DNA from: Neorhizobium populisoli
GTDB taxonomy: Bacteria > Pseudomonadota > Alphaproteobacteria > Rhizobiales > Rhizobiaceae
Length of the DNA: 64,000 nucleotides
Assembly (NCBI RefSeq): GCF_019430945.1
Contig: NZ_JAHYCB010000008.1
Coordinates: forward strand, 62,001-126,000
Direction of reading: 5' to 3'
Shown here one piece after another: positions 18,036 to 25,859 of the stretch. The translations under genes and the position numbers were made by a program. Position 1 is the stretch's first letter. Each line of letters starts with the position of its first letter. The notes beneath the pieces were generated by a model that was given only the letters and a program-made list of their open reading frames with translations, did no database searches and was not told the origin of the DNA.

Positions 18036-18998
18036 TTACCTCAGCTTCGGGTTGAGTGCATCGCGCAGCCAATCGCCGAGCACATTGACGGTGACGACGA
18101 GCAGGCAGAGCTGGATGACGGGGAAGAGCACGATCCACCAGGAACCGGAGAACAGGAACTGGTTGCCGATGCGGATCAGTGTTCCGAGCGACGGCTGGCT
18201 CGGGGGCATGCCGATACCAAGGAAGGAGAGCGTCGCTTCCGTCAGGATCGCCATGCCGAAATTGAGCGTCGCGGCAACCATGATCGGCGTCAGCGTGTTC
18301 GGCAGGATATGCAGCGCCATGATGCGGCGGGCGGGCACGCCGATCAGCTTGGCGGCCGAGACGTAATCCTTGCCGCTTTCAACGATCGCCTGGGCGCGCA
18401 CCGTTCTGGCATATTGAACCCAGGCGGAAAGTGCGATCGCCAGGACCAGCACGGCAGAGGCGCCGACTTCCCGCAGGTTCTCCGGTAGCATCTGGCGTAC
18501 GACGGTGGAGACCAGGATCGCCACGAGAATGGTCGGGATGGACAGGGTGATGTCGCCGATACGCATCAGCAGATTGTCGATGAACCCGCGGAAATAACCG
18601 GCGACGAGCCCGGCCGTCATGCCGATGACCAGCGAGAGAGCAACCGAGGCGATGCCGATGACGATGGAAATGCGCGTGCCATAGAGGATTGCAGAGAGCA
18701 TGTCGCGGCCCTGCGTATCCGTGCCGAGCAGATAGGGCCATTCGCCTTCCGTTTCCCAGATCGGCGGCAGTTCCGCCTTCCACATGTCGAGCGATGCACC
18801 GTCATATGGGTTCTGTGGCGCAATGAACGGCGCAAAGACGGCGGTCAGGATGAGCAGTACCAAAAGCGCGGCGCTGATCTTGGCCGACCTGCTGTGCATG
18901 AACGACCACCAGAGATCGCTTTTGCGGATGCGCTTTAAAAGCGATGGCCGCTTCGCCTTGGCTTTGGCCGGACCGGTTTCGGAAAGTTCGATCGTCAT
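18036..18998 (-). CDS. dipeptide-type ABC permease, DppC-like
   Basis: A 320-residue inner-membrane permease with the long cytosolic N-terminus of DppC/OppC proteins, the first helix at about 40-60 (SAALLVLLILTAVFAPFIAP), and the loop TDTQGRDMLSAILYGTRIS, a strong DppC marker. The EAA-like loop AAKLIGVPARRIMALHILPNT is present. It pairs with DppB encoded 17 bp upstream. Length is normal. Confidence 0.94.
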   Translation of the reverse strand: MTIELSETGPAKAKAKRPSLLKRIRKSDLWWSFMHSRSAKISAALLVLLILTAVFAPFIAPQNPYDGASLDMWKAELPPIWETEGEWPYLLGTDTQGRDMLSAILYGTRISIVIGIASVALSLVIGMTAGLVAGYFRGFIDNLLMRIGDITLSIPTILVAILVSTVVRQMLPENLREVGASAVLVLAIALSAWVQYARTVRAQAIVESGKDYVSAAKLIGVPARRIMALHILPNTLTPIMVAATLNFGMAILTEATLSFLGIGMPPSQPSLGTLIRIGNQFLFSGSWWIVLFPVIQLCLLVVTVNVLGDWLRDALNPKLR

Positions 18999-19015
18999 GA
19001 ACTGGCTCCCGTTCT

Positions 19016-19984
19016 TTATCGCGCATCACGCAGGCGGGGATCGATCACCGCATAGGTGATGTCCACCAGCATGTTGAGCATGACGAAAATGAAGGAAATA
19101 ATGCAGAGATAAGCCGCCATGACCGGGATATCGAGGAAGGTGACGGCCTGGATGAACAGCATGCCCATGCCGGGCCACTGGAACACCGTCTCGGTGATTA
19201 GCGCGAACGCAATCAGCGAGCCGACATTCATCGCCGTCATGGTGACAACCGGCATCAGACAGTTGCGCAACGCATGGCGGAAATAGATGCGCCAGCGGGG
19301 AATGCCGCGAGCGCGGGCGAACTTGACGTAATCCGAGCGCAGCACTTCCAGCATCTCGGCACGGACAAGACGCATCACCAGGGTGATCTGATAGAGCGAC
19401 AGCGCGATCGAAGGCAGGATCAGCGCGGCGCGGCCCGATGGCGTCAGCAGGCCGGTGGACCACCAGCCGATCTGCACCACATCGCCGCGTCCGAAGGCAG
19501 GCAACAACCCCATGACAACGGCGAACACAAGGATCAGCAGGATGCCCACGACGAAGCTCGGCAGCGAGACGCCGACAATGGAGAGGAATTGCAGGCCCTC
19601 CGTATACCATTTGCCGCGTTTGATTGCGGTCAGAACACCCAGCGGAAGCCCGACGAACAGCGAGATCAGCGTCGCGACCAGAACCAGCTCAAGTGTCGCC
19701 GGGAAACGGTCTGCGATGAGCGGCAGGACGCTCTGGCCGTTGCGATAGGAGACGCCGAAATTGCCTTGCGCCGCGTTTACGACGAAGCGGACATACTGGG
19801 TGGCGAGGCCATCATTCAAACCGAGACGTTCGCGCAGCGCCGCGCGATCCTCCTGCGAGGTCTGTTCCCCGACCATCAGTTCGACCGGATCGCCGGCAAG
19901 CCGGAATATCATGAATGCAAGCAGCGCGACGGCCAGCATGACCAGCAGGGCATTGGCAAGGCGCTTGATGATGAAAGCCAGCAT
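19016..19984 (-). CDS. dipeptide-type ABC permease, DppB-like
   Basis: A 322-residue permease starting at ATG 19984, preceded by GAGAGG; a longer frame to 20089 adds a stretch unlike the family. The N-terminus MLAFIIKRLANALLVM, the periplasmic loop RLGLNDGLATQYVRFV, the FGVSYRNGQSV segment and the EAA loop FARARGIPRWRIYFRHALRN are typical of DppB. First gene of the six-gene operon DppB, DppC, two amidohydrolases, DppD, DppF. The 415 bp upstream (19985-20399) hold the promoter/operator at 20192-20236 and the terminator of the binding-protein gene. Confidence 0.93.
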   Translation of the reverse strand: MLAFIIKRLANALLVMLAVALLAFMIFRLAGDPVELMVGEQTSQEDRAALRERLGLNDGLATQYVRFVVNAAQGNFGVSYRNGQSVLPLIADRFPATLELVLVATLISLFVGLPLGVLTAIKRGKWYTEGLQFLSIVGVSLPSFVVGILLILVFAVVMGLLPAFGRGDVVQIGWWSTGLLTPSGRAALILPSIALSLYQITLVMRLVRAEMLEVLRSDYVKFARARGIPRWRIYFRHALRNCLMPVVTMTAMNVGSLIAFALITETVFQWPGMGMLFIQAVTFLDIPVMAAYLCIISFIFVMLNMLVDITYAVIDPRLRDAR

Positions 19985-20191
19985 GGTGACCTCTCGGCTT
20001 CGTTCCAGTCCGGCGGGCTTGACCCCGGGCGGATACGGAAATCCTTCAGCTTGCAAGGGGAGGAGCGGTTGGTGCCGATCAATCGACAAGGCCGTCTGGC
20101 AAACAGATATCCGAAAGGGATTTCACCTCGGGCATCGACTGCCCGGGCATCCTGTTTTCGGTAACTTCCCCTTGGTTCTTATTGTTAAGAC

Positions 20192-20236
20192 CATTAACGG
20201 CAGATGCGAAAATTTGTCAACCTGATTGTCTACAAT
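20192..20236 (-). promoter_or_regulatory. promoter of the dppB operon with GntR-type operator
   Basis: On the minus strand, TTGACA (20215-20220), a 17-bp spacer and TTAATG (20192-20197) form a sigma-70-like promoter. Four bases upstream of the -35 box lies the perfect near-palindrome ATTGTAGACAAT (20225-20236). The same geometry, with 4 bp between operator and -35, recurs at 22027-22071. The dppB start codon is about 210 bp downstream, leaving a long leader. Confidence 0.7.
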
Positions 20237-20332
20237 TTTTGCATTTATTGCCAAGAAAAGTGGGGATTCAGGTTGTTGAGTTTGGCGCCAAGCTATTGAT
20301 TTCGGTTGAAGTAACCGAGGGTAAATCCTTCG

Positions 20333-20378
20333 CGAGGCAAAAGAAAAAGAAGCGTTCCGCAGGTAGCGAAACGCTTCT
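20333..20378 (-). terminator. Rho-independent terminator of the substrate-binding protein gene
   Basis: Read on the minus strand, AGAAGCGTT pairs with AACGCTTCT (20348-20378) and extends inward over CGC/GCG with one mismatch; it is followed by TTTTTCTTTT. It lies 22 bp past the stop at 20400. It would separate the abundant binding-protein transcript from the downstream permease operon. Confidence 0.88.
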
Positions 20379-20399
20379 CTATAGTGCCTATTGCTGGGG

Positions 20400-21965
20400 T
20401 CACTTGCCCATTTGTGTCAGCCAGTGACGCGGCTTGTTGTCGGCGCGGAAGTCGACGCTCTTGACCGTGCCGAGCATCGCCCAGGCGATCGGCTGCTGAT
20501 GCAGCGGAACCAGCATGACCTGGTCCTTGGCGATCTTCAGTGCTGCTTCTTCCAGAGCAAAACGCTTGGTGTTGTCCGGCTCCTGGGCCGCCTGCTCGAC
20601 CAGCTTGTCGAGTTCCGGATTGGACCATCCGCCGTAGTTCGAGACACCGGTCGAGCCCTTGCGGCTGGACAGGACCTGCGAGAGCAGCGAATAGGCGTCC
20701 AGGGTCGGCTCGTTCGCCCAGCTCAGGTTAAAGACGTCCGCCTTGCCGTTGGTGCGCTTCGGCGTCTGCACGGCGCGGGGCGCGATATCGACATTCGGCT
20801 TGAAGCCGCCACGCGTCAGCATGTTGGCAATGCCAGAGCAGATGTCTTCCTCGTTGATGCTTTCATCGTTCATGCACATGTAGGTGAAGGCGAGTTCCTT
20901 CATGCCGGCATCCGCCAGAAGTTTCTGGGCGAGCTTCGGATCGGCCGGCTGGTATGTGTCGAGCGACTTGGCGTAACCGGCGAGTTCCGGTGCGATCAGC
21001 GAGCCGGAAGGACGGGCGAGCTTGCGCATGACTTTCGTGTTGATCAGGTCTCGATCGATCGAGGCCTCGAAAGCCTGGCGCACCCGCAGGTCATTGAACG
21101 GATTCGGACGCCCGTCCTCCAGCTTTTCCTTGCGATTGAACGCAACGAAGACGGTACGCAGCTCGGTGCGCTTCTTGACGGTAATGTTCGGAGAGCCTTC
21201 CAGGCGCGGAAGGTCCTGGATCGGCGCGGAATCGACGAGATCGATTTCGCCGGAAAGCAGTGCCGCGACGCGCGTTGCCGCCGAGGCGATCGGCACGAAT
21301 TCGATGCGGTCGATGTTGTGCTTCTTCTGGTCCCACCAGCCGTCATTGACGACCAGCACAGTCTTGCTGTCGGGGACGCGGCTCTGCAGCTTGAACGGGC
21401 CGGTGCCGTTGGTGTTCAGCGTCGTATAGCCTTCGACCTTGGAGGCGATATCTGTCGGCTTCTCGCTGTTATTGTCCTTCAGCCACTGGGCATTGAAGAT
21501 GAAGATATTGGTGATGTCGTTGAGGAACAGCGCAGTCGGGGCGGAAACCTCGATGTCGACCGTATAGTCATCCACCTTCTGGACGCCGACGAAGAGCGGA
21601 ATGTTGCCGCGCAGCGGCGAGGTGGCGTCGGAGGCGCGCTTGAACGAGGCGACGACGTCGTCAGCCTTAAATTCGGCGCCGTTATGGAACTTCACGCCCT
21701 TGCGAAGGGTAAAGCGCCAGTGCTTGGGGTCTACAAGCTTCCATTCCGTGGCGAGCGCGGGCTCAATCTTGAAGTCCGGTCCGTAACGAACCAGGCCCTC
21801 ATAGATATGGTTGAGGAATGCGAGGTTCGACGTCGACGGTACCGAATAGGGGTCCAGCGAGAAGATATCGGCGCGGCCGGCCCAGCGGAGCGTTTCTGCC
21901 TGAGCCGGAAGAGCGATGGCGGCCGCAGTCATCGCGGCCAGGACGAAGCGTTTCATTCGGGACAT
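20400..21965 (-). CDS. ABC substrate-binding protein, peptide/opine family (SBP_bac_5)
   Basis: A 521-residue periplasmic binding protein of the DppA/OppA family. ATG at 21965 follows GGGGGAA and begins a signal peptide (MSRMKRFVLAAMTAAAIALP) with an AQA-like cleavage site. Family features are NHIYEGLVRYGPDFKIEPAL, WRFTLRKGVKFHNGAEF and GTGPFKLQS. It is the binding component for the Dpp-type permeases and ATPases encoded downstream. In this family ligands range from peptides to ureides and small heterocycles; the hydrolases around it suggest a ring amide or ureide here. Confidence 0.92.
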   Translation of the reverse strand: MSRMKRFVLAAMTAAAIALPAQAETLRWAGRADIFSLDPYSVPSTSNLAFLNHIYEGLVRYGPDFKIEPALATEWKLVDPKHWRFTLRKGVKFHNGAEFKADDVVASFKRASDATSPLRGNIPLFVGVQKVDDYTVDIEVSAPTALFLNDITNIFIFNAQWLKDNNSEKPTDIASKVEGYTTLNTNGTGPFKLQSRVPDSKTVLVVNDGWWDQKKHNIDRIEFVPIASAATRVAALLSGEIDLVDSAPIQDLPRLEGSPNITVKKRTELRTVFVAFNRKEKLEDGRPNPFNDLRVRQAFEASIDRDLINTKVMRKLARPSGSLIAPELAGYAKSLDTYQPADPKLAQKLLADAGMKELAFTYMCMNDESINEEDICSGIANMLTRGGFKPNVDIAPRAVQTPKRTNGKADVFNLSWANEPTLDAYSLLSQVLSSRKGSTGVSNYGGWSNPELDKLVEQAAQEPDNTKRFALEEAALKIAKDQVMLVPLHQQPIAWAMLGTVKSVDFRADNKPRHWLTQMGK

Positions 21966-22026
21966 TAAGTTCCCCCTTATTGATTGTTGATGACCCACCC
22001 GATCCGAAGGCCCGTGGGTTGACCAA

Positions 22027-22119
22027 AGTATTGTTGCCATCGCTTATATTGTCAACCGCATTGTTTACAATTATCGTCGCCAGAAATGATGACGAAATTT
22101 GTGGCATGTCGTCTACAAT
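22027..22119. promoter_or_regulatory. divergent promoter region with two GntR-type operators
   Basis: ATTGTTTACAAT at 22060-22071 and GTCGTCTACAAT at 22108-22119 (10 of 12 matches) lie between the binding-protein gene (-) and the amidohydrolase gene (+). On the minus strand, TTGACA at 22050-22055 with a 17-bp spacer to AATACT at 22027-22032 is a good promoter for the binding-protein gene; its operator is again 4 bp upstream of the -35 box. The second site is 22 bp before the plus-strand start codon and could act on the divergent gene. Confidence 0.7.
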
Positions 22120-22141
22120 TTGGGCTTTGGAGAGGGATGAA

Positions 22142-23620
22142 ATGGGTGATTTTCTGCTACTTCACGGGACGATCGTCACGGTGGATCGCGAGCGTCGCAT
22201 CATCGAAGATGGCGGACTGGCGGTTTCGGGCGACAGGATTGTAGACATTGGTGCGGCTGATGAACTTGAGCGCCGGCATGCCGGCAAACGGGTGATCGAC
22301 TGCCGCGGCAAGCTCCTCATCCCTGGCCTGATCGACGCGCACGGGCATGCGGGGCATGCATTGATCCGCAGCATTGCGGCCGACACCAACTCCATGTGGA
22401 TGCGTGTCGTCACACCCACCTATTATCATTATGTCACCCGCGACTTCTGGTATGCCGACGGTCTGGTCTCCGGGCTGGAACGGCTTCGCGCCGGCGTCAC
22501 GACTGGCGCCAGCATCATCACTTCCATGCCGCGTGCCGACGATCCTGTCTTCGCCTTCAATCACGCCCGCGCCTATCGCGAACTAGGCCTGCGCCAGATC
22601 GTCTGTGTCGGGCCGTCCGGCTTTCCCTGGCCGCATCCGGTGACGCGCTGGGAAAGCGGCGCGCCGGAACGCCGCCAGGTCGGTTTCGAGGAGATGATCG
22701 AAGGTTCCGAAGCGGTGATCGAAACGCTCAACGGAACGGCCGATGGCCGTATCAAGGTTTTCCTGACACCCTTCACCATCGTGCCTTCGGTCGAGCCCTC
22801 TAATGCCTCGTCGCCGGACCAGGCCGTCAACCTGACGAAGGATGACAGGATGCAGGCCCGGCGGGTGCGGGAAACCGCGCGGAAATGGGGTGTACGCATC
22901 CATTCGGATGCCTTTGCCGGACAGATCCGCATGGCGCATCAGGACCGGGAGAACGCGCTTCTGGGGCCCGATGTTCACCTGCAGCATTGCTGGGGCATAT
23001 CGCATGACGAAATCGATATCCTTGGCGAGACCGGCACAAGGGTGACACATGCGCCGCCGGGCCGTTCCACGCCGGTTCTGGAAATGATGTCGAAGGGTAT
23101 CAGGGTGGCAATCACCTCCGACGGTGCCGCGCCGAGCCGGCACTTCGATATGCTGCAGACCGCCAGGCTGGCGCAGTTCACCCAGCATCTCCTGCACAAC
23201 CACGATCGCTACCTTCTGCCGCCGGGCAAGGTTCTCGAAATGATCACCATCGATGCCGCGCATGCGCTTGGCATGGAAGACGAGATCGGCTCGCTGGAAG
23301 TCGGCAAGAAAGCCGATATCGCCGTCATCGACATGCGCAAGCCGCATCTGATGCCCAACTGGATGCCGGTTCATCGGCTCGTTCATCAGGTTCTCGGCAG
23401 CGACGTGGATACGGTGATCGTCGATGGCGAACTGCTGATGGAGGAAGGACGGGTTCTGCGCGGCGATGTCGATGCCGCATTGGCGTTCGGGCAAGAGGAG
23501 GCCTTGGCGCTGGTGAAGCGGGCAGGTCTCGAAGCGCATATGCATGATCCGGGCTGGGGCAAGCTCTTGAGGACTTTCTCCGAACCGATCGCTCCCCCTG
23601 TTCCGCCTGCCATCGGATAA
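22142..23620 (+). CDS. amidohydrolase-family protein with intact metal site
   Basis: A 492-residue amidohydrolase of the cytosine deaminase/chlorohydrolase branch. ATG at 22142 follows GGAGAGG; the longer open frame to 21818 crosses the operator region and is not coding. Metal ligands are visible: DAHGHAGH, GVRIHSDAFAG, VHLQHCWGIS and ITSDGAAPSRH. The C-terminus carries the usual composite beta-sandwich with LEVGKKADIAVIDM. It is divergent from the binding-protein gene and followed by the allantoinase-like gene (69 bp). It resembles the HxH-less protein at 15348-16838 in size and general layout. Confidence 0.88.
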   Translation: MGDFLLLHGTIVTVDRERRIIEDGGLAVSGDRIVDIGAADELERRHAGKRVIDCRGKLLIPGLIDAHGHAGHALIRSIAADTNSMWMRVVTPTYYHYVTRDFWYADGLVSGLERLRAGVTTGASIITSMPRADDPVFAFNHARAYRELGLRQIVCVGPSGFPWPHPVTRWESGAPERRQVGFEEMIEGSEAVIETLNGTADGRIKVFLTPFTIVPSVEPSNASSPDQAVNLTKDDRMQARRVRETARKWGVRIHSDAFAGQIRMAHQDRENALLGPDVHLQHCWGISHDEIDILGETGTRVTHAPPGRSTPVLEMMSKGIRVAITSDGAAPSRHFDMLQTARLAQFTQHLLHNHDRYLLPPGKVLEMITIDAAHALGMEDEIGSLEVGKKADIAVIDMRKPHLMPNWMPVHRLVHQVLGSDVDTVIVDGELLMEEGRVLRGDVDAALAFGQEEALALVKRAGLEAHMHDPGWGKLLRTFSEPIAPPVPPAIG

Positions 23621-23689
23621 CCGAATGCCCGATTTCCTTCCCCGACGTTTCCATACGCCCAGTTCTGCCAGATCGCGAAAGGCCGCTCG

Positions 23690-24604
23690 ATGATCCCTAT
23701 TTCCACACCGCGCAACCTCGTCGGCTACGGCCGCAATCCTCCCGATCCGCAATGGCCCGGCGGCGCGCATGTCGCCGTGCAGTTCGTGATCAATTACGAG
23801 GAGGGCGGCGAAAGCTCGATCCTCGACGGCGATCCGGCGTCCGAAAACCTGCTGTCGGAAATCGTCGGGGCGGCAGCCTGGCCCGGCCAGCGCAACCTCA
23901 ACATAGAGTCGATCTACGAATACGGCTCCCGGGCCGGCTTCTGGCGCCTGTGGCGCATGTTTACCGAACTCAAGCTGCAGGCGACCGTCTACGGCGTGAC
24001 GCTTGCCATGGCGCGCAACCCGGAAGCGGTTGCGGCAATGAAAGAGGCGGGCTGGGAAATCGCCAGCCACGGGTATCGCTGGCTGGAATATAAGGACTTT
24101 TCCGAGGCGAAGGAACGCGAGCATATCCGCGAGGCGGTGCGGCTGCATGCCGAATTGGTCGGCGAGCGACCCTATGGCATGTACCAAGGCAAACCGTCCG
24201 ACAACACGCTGCGGCTGGTCATGGAAGAGGGCGGGTTTCTCTATTCCTCCGACAGTTACGCCGACGATCTGCCCTATTGGGTGCCGGGTATCGACCGCAA
24301 GCCTTTCCTGATCATTCCCTATACGCTTGAAACCAACGACATGCGGTTTGCCACGCCGCAGGGTTTCAACTCCGGCGACCAGTTCTTCACCTTTCTCAAG
24401 GATGCGTTCGACACGCTTTACCGGGAAGGCCAGGAGGGCAGTCCGAAGATGATGTCGGTCGGGCTGCATTGCCGCCTTGTCGGGCGTCCGGGCCGTGCGG
24501 CGGCCTTGCGCCGTTTCATCGAATATGTGCTGTCGCATGACAAGGTCTGGGTGCCGCAGCGCATCGAGATCGCAAGGCACTGGCATGAGCACCATAAGCC
24601 TTGA
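23690..24604 (+). CDS. puuE: PuuE-type allantoinase / polysaccharide deacetylase-fold hydrolase
   Basis: A 304-residue protein of the cofactor-independent allantoinase family (PuuE, HpxB), built on a NodB-like deacetylase fold. Typical segments are RNLVGYGRNPPDPQWPGGA, VINYEEGGE, GSRAGFWRL, MKEAGWEIASHGYRW and SVGLHCRLVGRPGRA. Length fits the family (about 300-320). Known members open the hydantoin ring of allantoin. With a hydantoin/allantoin racemase at 11188 and a GntR regulator in the same island it supports a ureide pathway. No allantoate amidohydrolase or ureidoglycolate enzyme is in the window, so the route is incomplete here or the substrate differs. Confidence 0.88.
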   Translation: MIPISTPRNLVGYGRNPPDPQWPGGAHVAVQFVINYEEGGESSILDGDPASENLLSEIVGAAAWPGQRNLNIESIYEYGSRAGFWRLWRMFTELKLQATVYGVTLAMARNPEAVAAMKEAGWEIASHGYRWLEYKDFSEAKEREHIREAVRLHAELVGERPYGMYQGKPSDNTLRLVMEEGGFLYSSDSYADDLPYWVPGIDRKPFLIIPYTLETNDMRFATPQGFNSGDQFFTFLKDAFDTLYREGQEGSPKMMSVGLHCRLVGRPGRAAALRRFIEYVLSHDKVWVPQRIEIARHWHEHHKP

Positions 24605-24639
24605 CCGATAATCTGCCGCTGCAGTGGCTCAACGAAAGG

Positions 24640-24672
24640 GGAAGCGCCTGCGTTCGTTGCGCAGGCGCTTCC
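24640..24672. terminator. perfect 13-bp hairpin between convergent genes
   Basis: GGAAGCGCCTGCG and CGCAGGCGCTTCC are exact complements around a 7-base loop, placed between the stops of the allantoinase-like (+) and HbpS-like (-) genes. T-tracts are short (CCCCTTTC on the minus side), so it is probably a bidirectional terminator supported mainly by stem stability. Confidence 0.72.
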
Positions 24673-24690
24673 AGACGTTTGCCGTGAGAC

Positions 24691-25179
24691 TTATTTCAGG
24701 CGATCGGCGAACTTGTCGAGAGCCTTGACGGCGCAGGCTTCGTCGAGATTGCCGCCCGGAGCGCCGCCGACACCGATCGCGCCGACCGTATCCTTGCCGA
24801 CCTTGACCGGCACGCCGCCGGCGAGAACCAGGAAGCCGGGGATATCGACGAGGCCGGCCGCGGCCGGGTTTTTCTGCACGGTTTCGGCCATGCCGCTTGT
24901 CGGGTTGCGCGAGGAGGCGGAGGTATAGGCCTTGGCGGTCGCGGCATTTGCCGTATGGGCGCCGGCATTTTCGGCGCGGACAAGCGCCAGCAAGATGCCG
25001 GAGCGATCGGTCACGGCAGCGGCGACGTTATAACCATCGGCGGCGCAGGCGGTGACGGCGGCCTGGGCGAGGTCGACCGCTAGCGCGGTGCCGAGGCTGG
25101 TCTGCTTGACGGTGTTTTCGGCAAAAGCCGGGGCGGCGAAAGCGGTAGCGAGAACGATCGAGAGCAGTGCGTTTTTCAT
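24691..25179 (-). CDS. secreted HbpS/GlcG-type heme-binding-like protein
   Basis: A 162-residue exported protein: ATG at 25179 follows GGAGG and starts a signal peptide (MKNALLSIVLATAFAAPAFA). The mature part is the GlcG/HbpS fold (DUF336) with AAVTDRSGILLALVRAENAG, TAKAYTSASSRNPTSGM, GFLVLAGGVPV and GAIGVGGAPGG. Streptomyces HbpS is an extracellular heme-binding, redox-responsive accessory of the SenS-SenR two-component system. Here the gene lies 98 bp downstream of a response regulator and histidine kinase on the same strand, suggesting a comparable three-part module (inference). Confidence 0.88.
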   Translation of the reverse strand: MKNALLSIVLATAFAAPAFAENTVKQTSLGTALAVDLAQAAVTACAADGYNVAAAVTDRSGILLALVRAENAGAHTANAATAKAYTSASSRNPTSGMAETVQKNPAAAGLVDIPGFLVLAGGVPVKVGKDTVGAIGVGGAPGGNLDEACAVKALDKFADRLK

Positions 25180-25277
25180 GTGCGGAACCTCCAGGGTGTT
25201 CGTGTTTCCTGGAGACATATCTAGCTGCAGCTGCGGCCTGCCGAAATTCGCACCGTCACCGAGGCATATCGGTAGGA

Positions 25278-25859
25278 TTACCGATGCGCGGCGAGCCAGA
25301 TACGCGTCTGCTCAGCCACGGCCGGCGTGCCGAGCTTCAAGGCGATGCTTGCACGGTGGCTGTCGACGGTGCGGACGGAGACGTCGAGCGCCGTGGCAAT
25401 CTCCTTGCTGCCAAGACCTTTCGAGACGAGTTCGATGACCTCACGCTCGCGGGCGGTGAGGTGATCCAGCAGGCGGCCGGTCTCCTGGCGCGCGAGCAGT
25501 TCCGCAAGCTCGGCTTCGCAGGCGGTGATTGCTTCCATCAGCACATGTTCGTCGACCGGTTTGACGAGGAAGTCGGCGACGCCCGCCTTGAAGGCGCGGC
25601 GGCAGGCTTCGACCTCGCCATGGCCGGTGATCATGATCGCCGGCCAGCCGATTTCCATGTCGGCAAGTTTCTTCAAGAGTTGCAGGCCGCTGGTCGCCGG
25701 CATGCGCAGGTCGAGGATCAGAATGCCGGGTTTCGCCTTGTTGAGATGCGCCAGAAGATGCGCGGCATCGGGAAAGGTCGTCACGTCCTTGCCGTAGGTG
25801 GAGAGCAGCAGCGTCAGTGCCTCGCGCACCGAGGCGTCGTCGTCGATGAGATAGATCAT
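25278..25859 (-). CDS. response regulator, FixJ/LuxR type
   Basis: A 193-residue regulator with receiver domain (1-120) and LuxR-type HTH (about 135-190). The acidic pocket is YLIDDDAS, the phospho-acceptor Asp is in ILILDLRMPATSG, the Thr in IMITGHGEV and the Lys in FLVKPVDEH. The HTH is LTAREREVIELVSKGLGSKE onward. The start codon overlaps the kinase stop by ATGA, so kinase and regulator are co-translated. The receiver resembles DctD/FixJ-type domains. Targets are unknown; the HbpS-like gene downstream is a candidate. Confidence 0.93.
   Translation of the reverse strand: MIYLIDDDASVREALTLLLSTYGKDVTTFPDAAHLLAHLNKAKPGILILDLRMPATSGLQLLKKLADMEIGWPAIMITGHGEVEACRRAFKAGVADFLVKPVDEHVLMEAITACEAELAELLARQETGRLLDHLTAREREVIELVSKGLGSKEIATALDVSVRTVDSHRASIALKLGTPAVAEQTRIWLAAHR

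Noticed and set aside
15657..18055. Two long plus-strand frames (15657-16991 and 16772-18055)
   Set aside because: They run opposite to the two amidohydrolase genes with complete motifs and have no ribosome binding sites or known domains.
19274..20164. Plus-strand frame of nearly 300 codons
   Set aside because: Antisense to the DppB-like gene; composition rich in Gln/Arg/Asp without a recognisable fold.
20391..21968. Plus-strand frame of 525 codons
   Set aside because: Antisense to the substrate-binding protein gene, whose signal peptide and family segments are clear.
21818..22141. N-terminal extension of the amidohydrolase at 22142
   Set aside because: It crosses the divergent promoter and both operators and lacks a ribosome binding site.
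22583..24595. A 670-codon open frame on the minus strand
   Set aside because: It is antisense to the amidohydrolase and PuuE-type genes, both with clear motifs; its Arg/His/Gly-rich composition is typical of a high-GC shadow frame.
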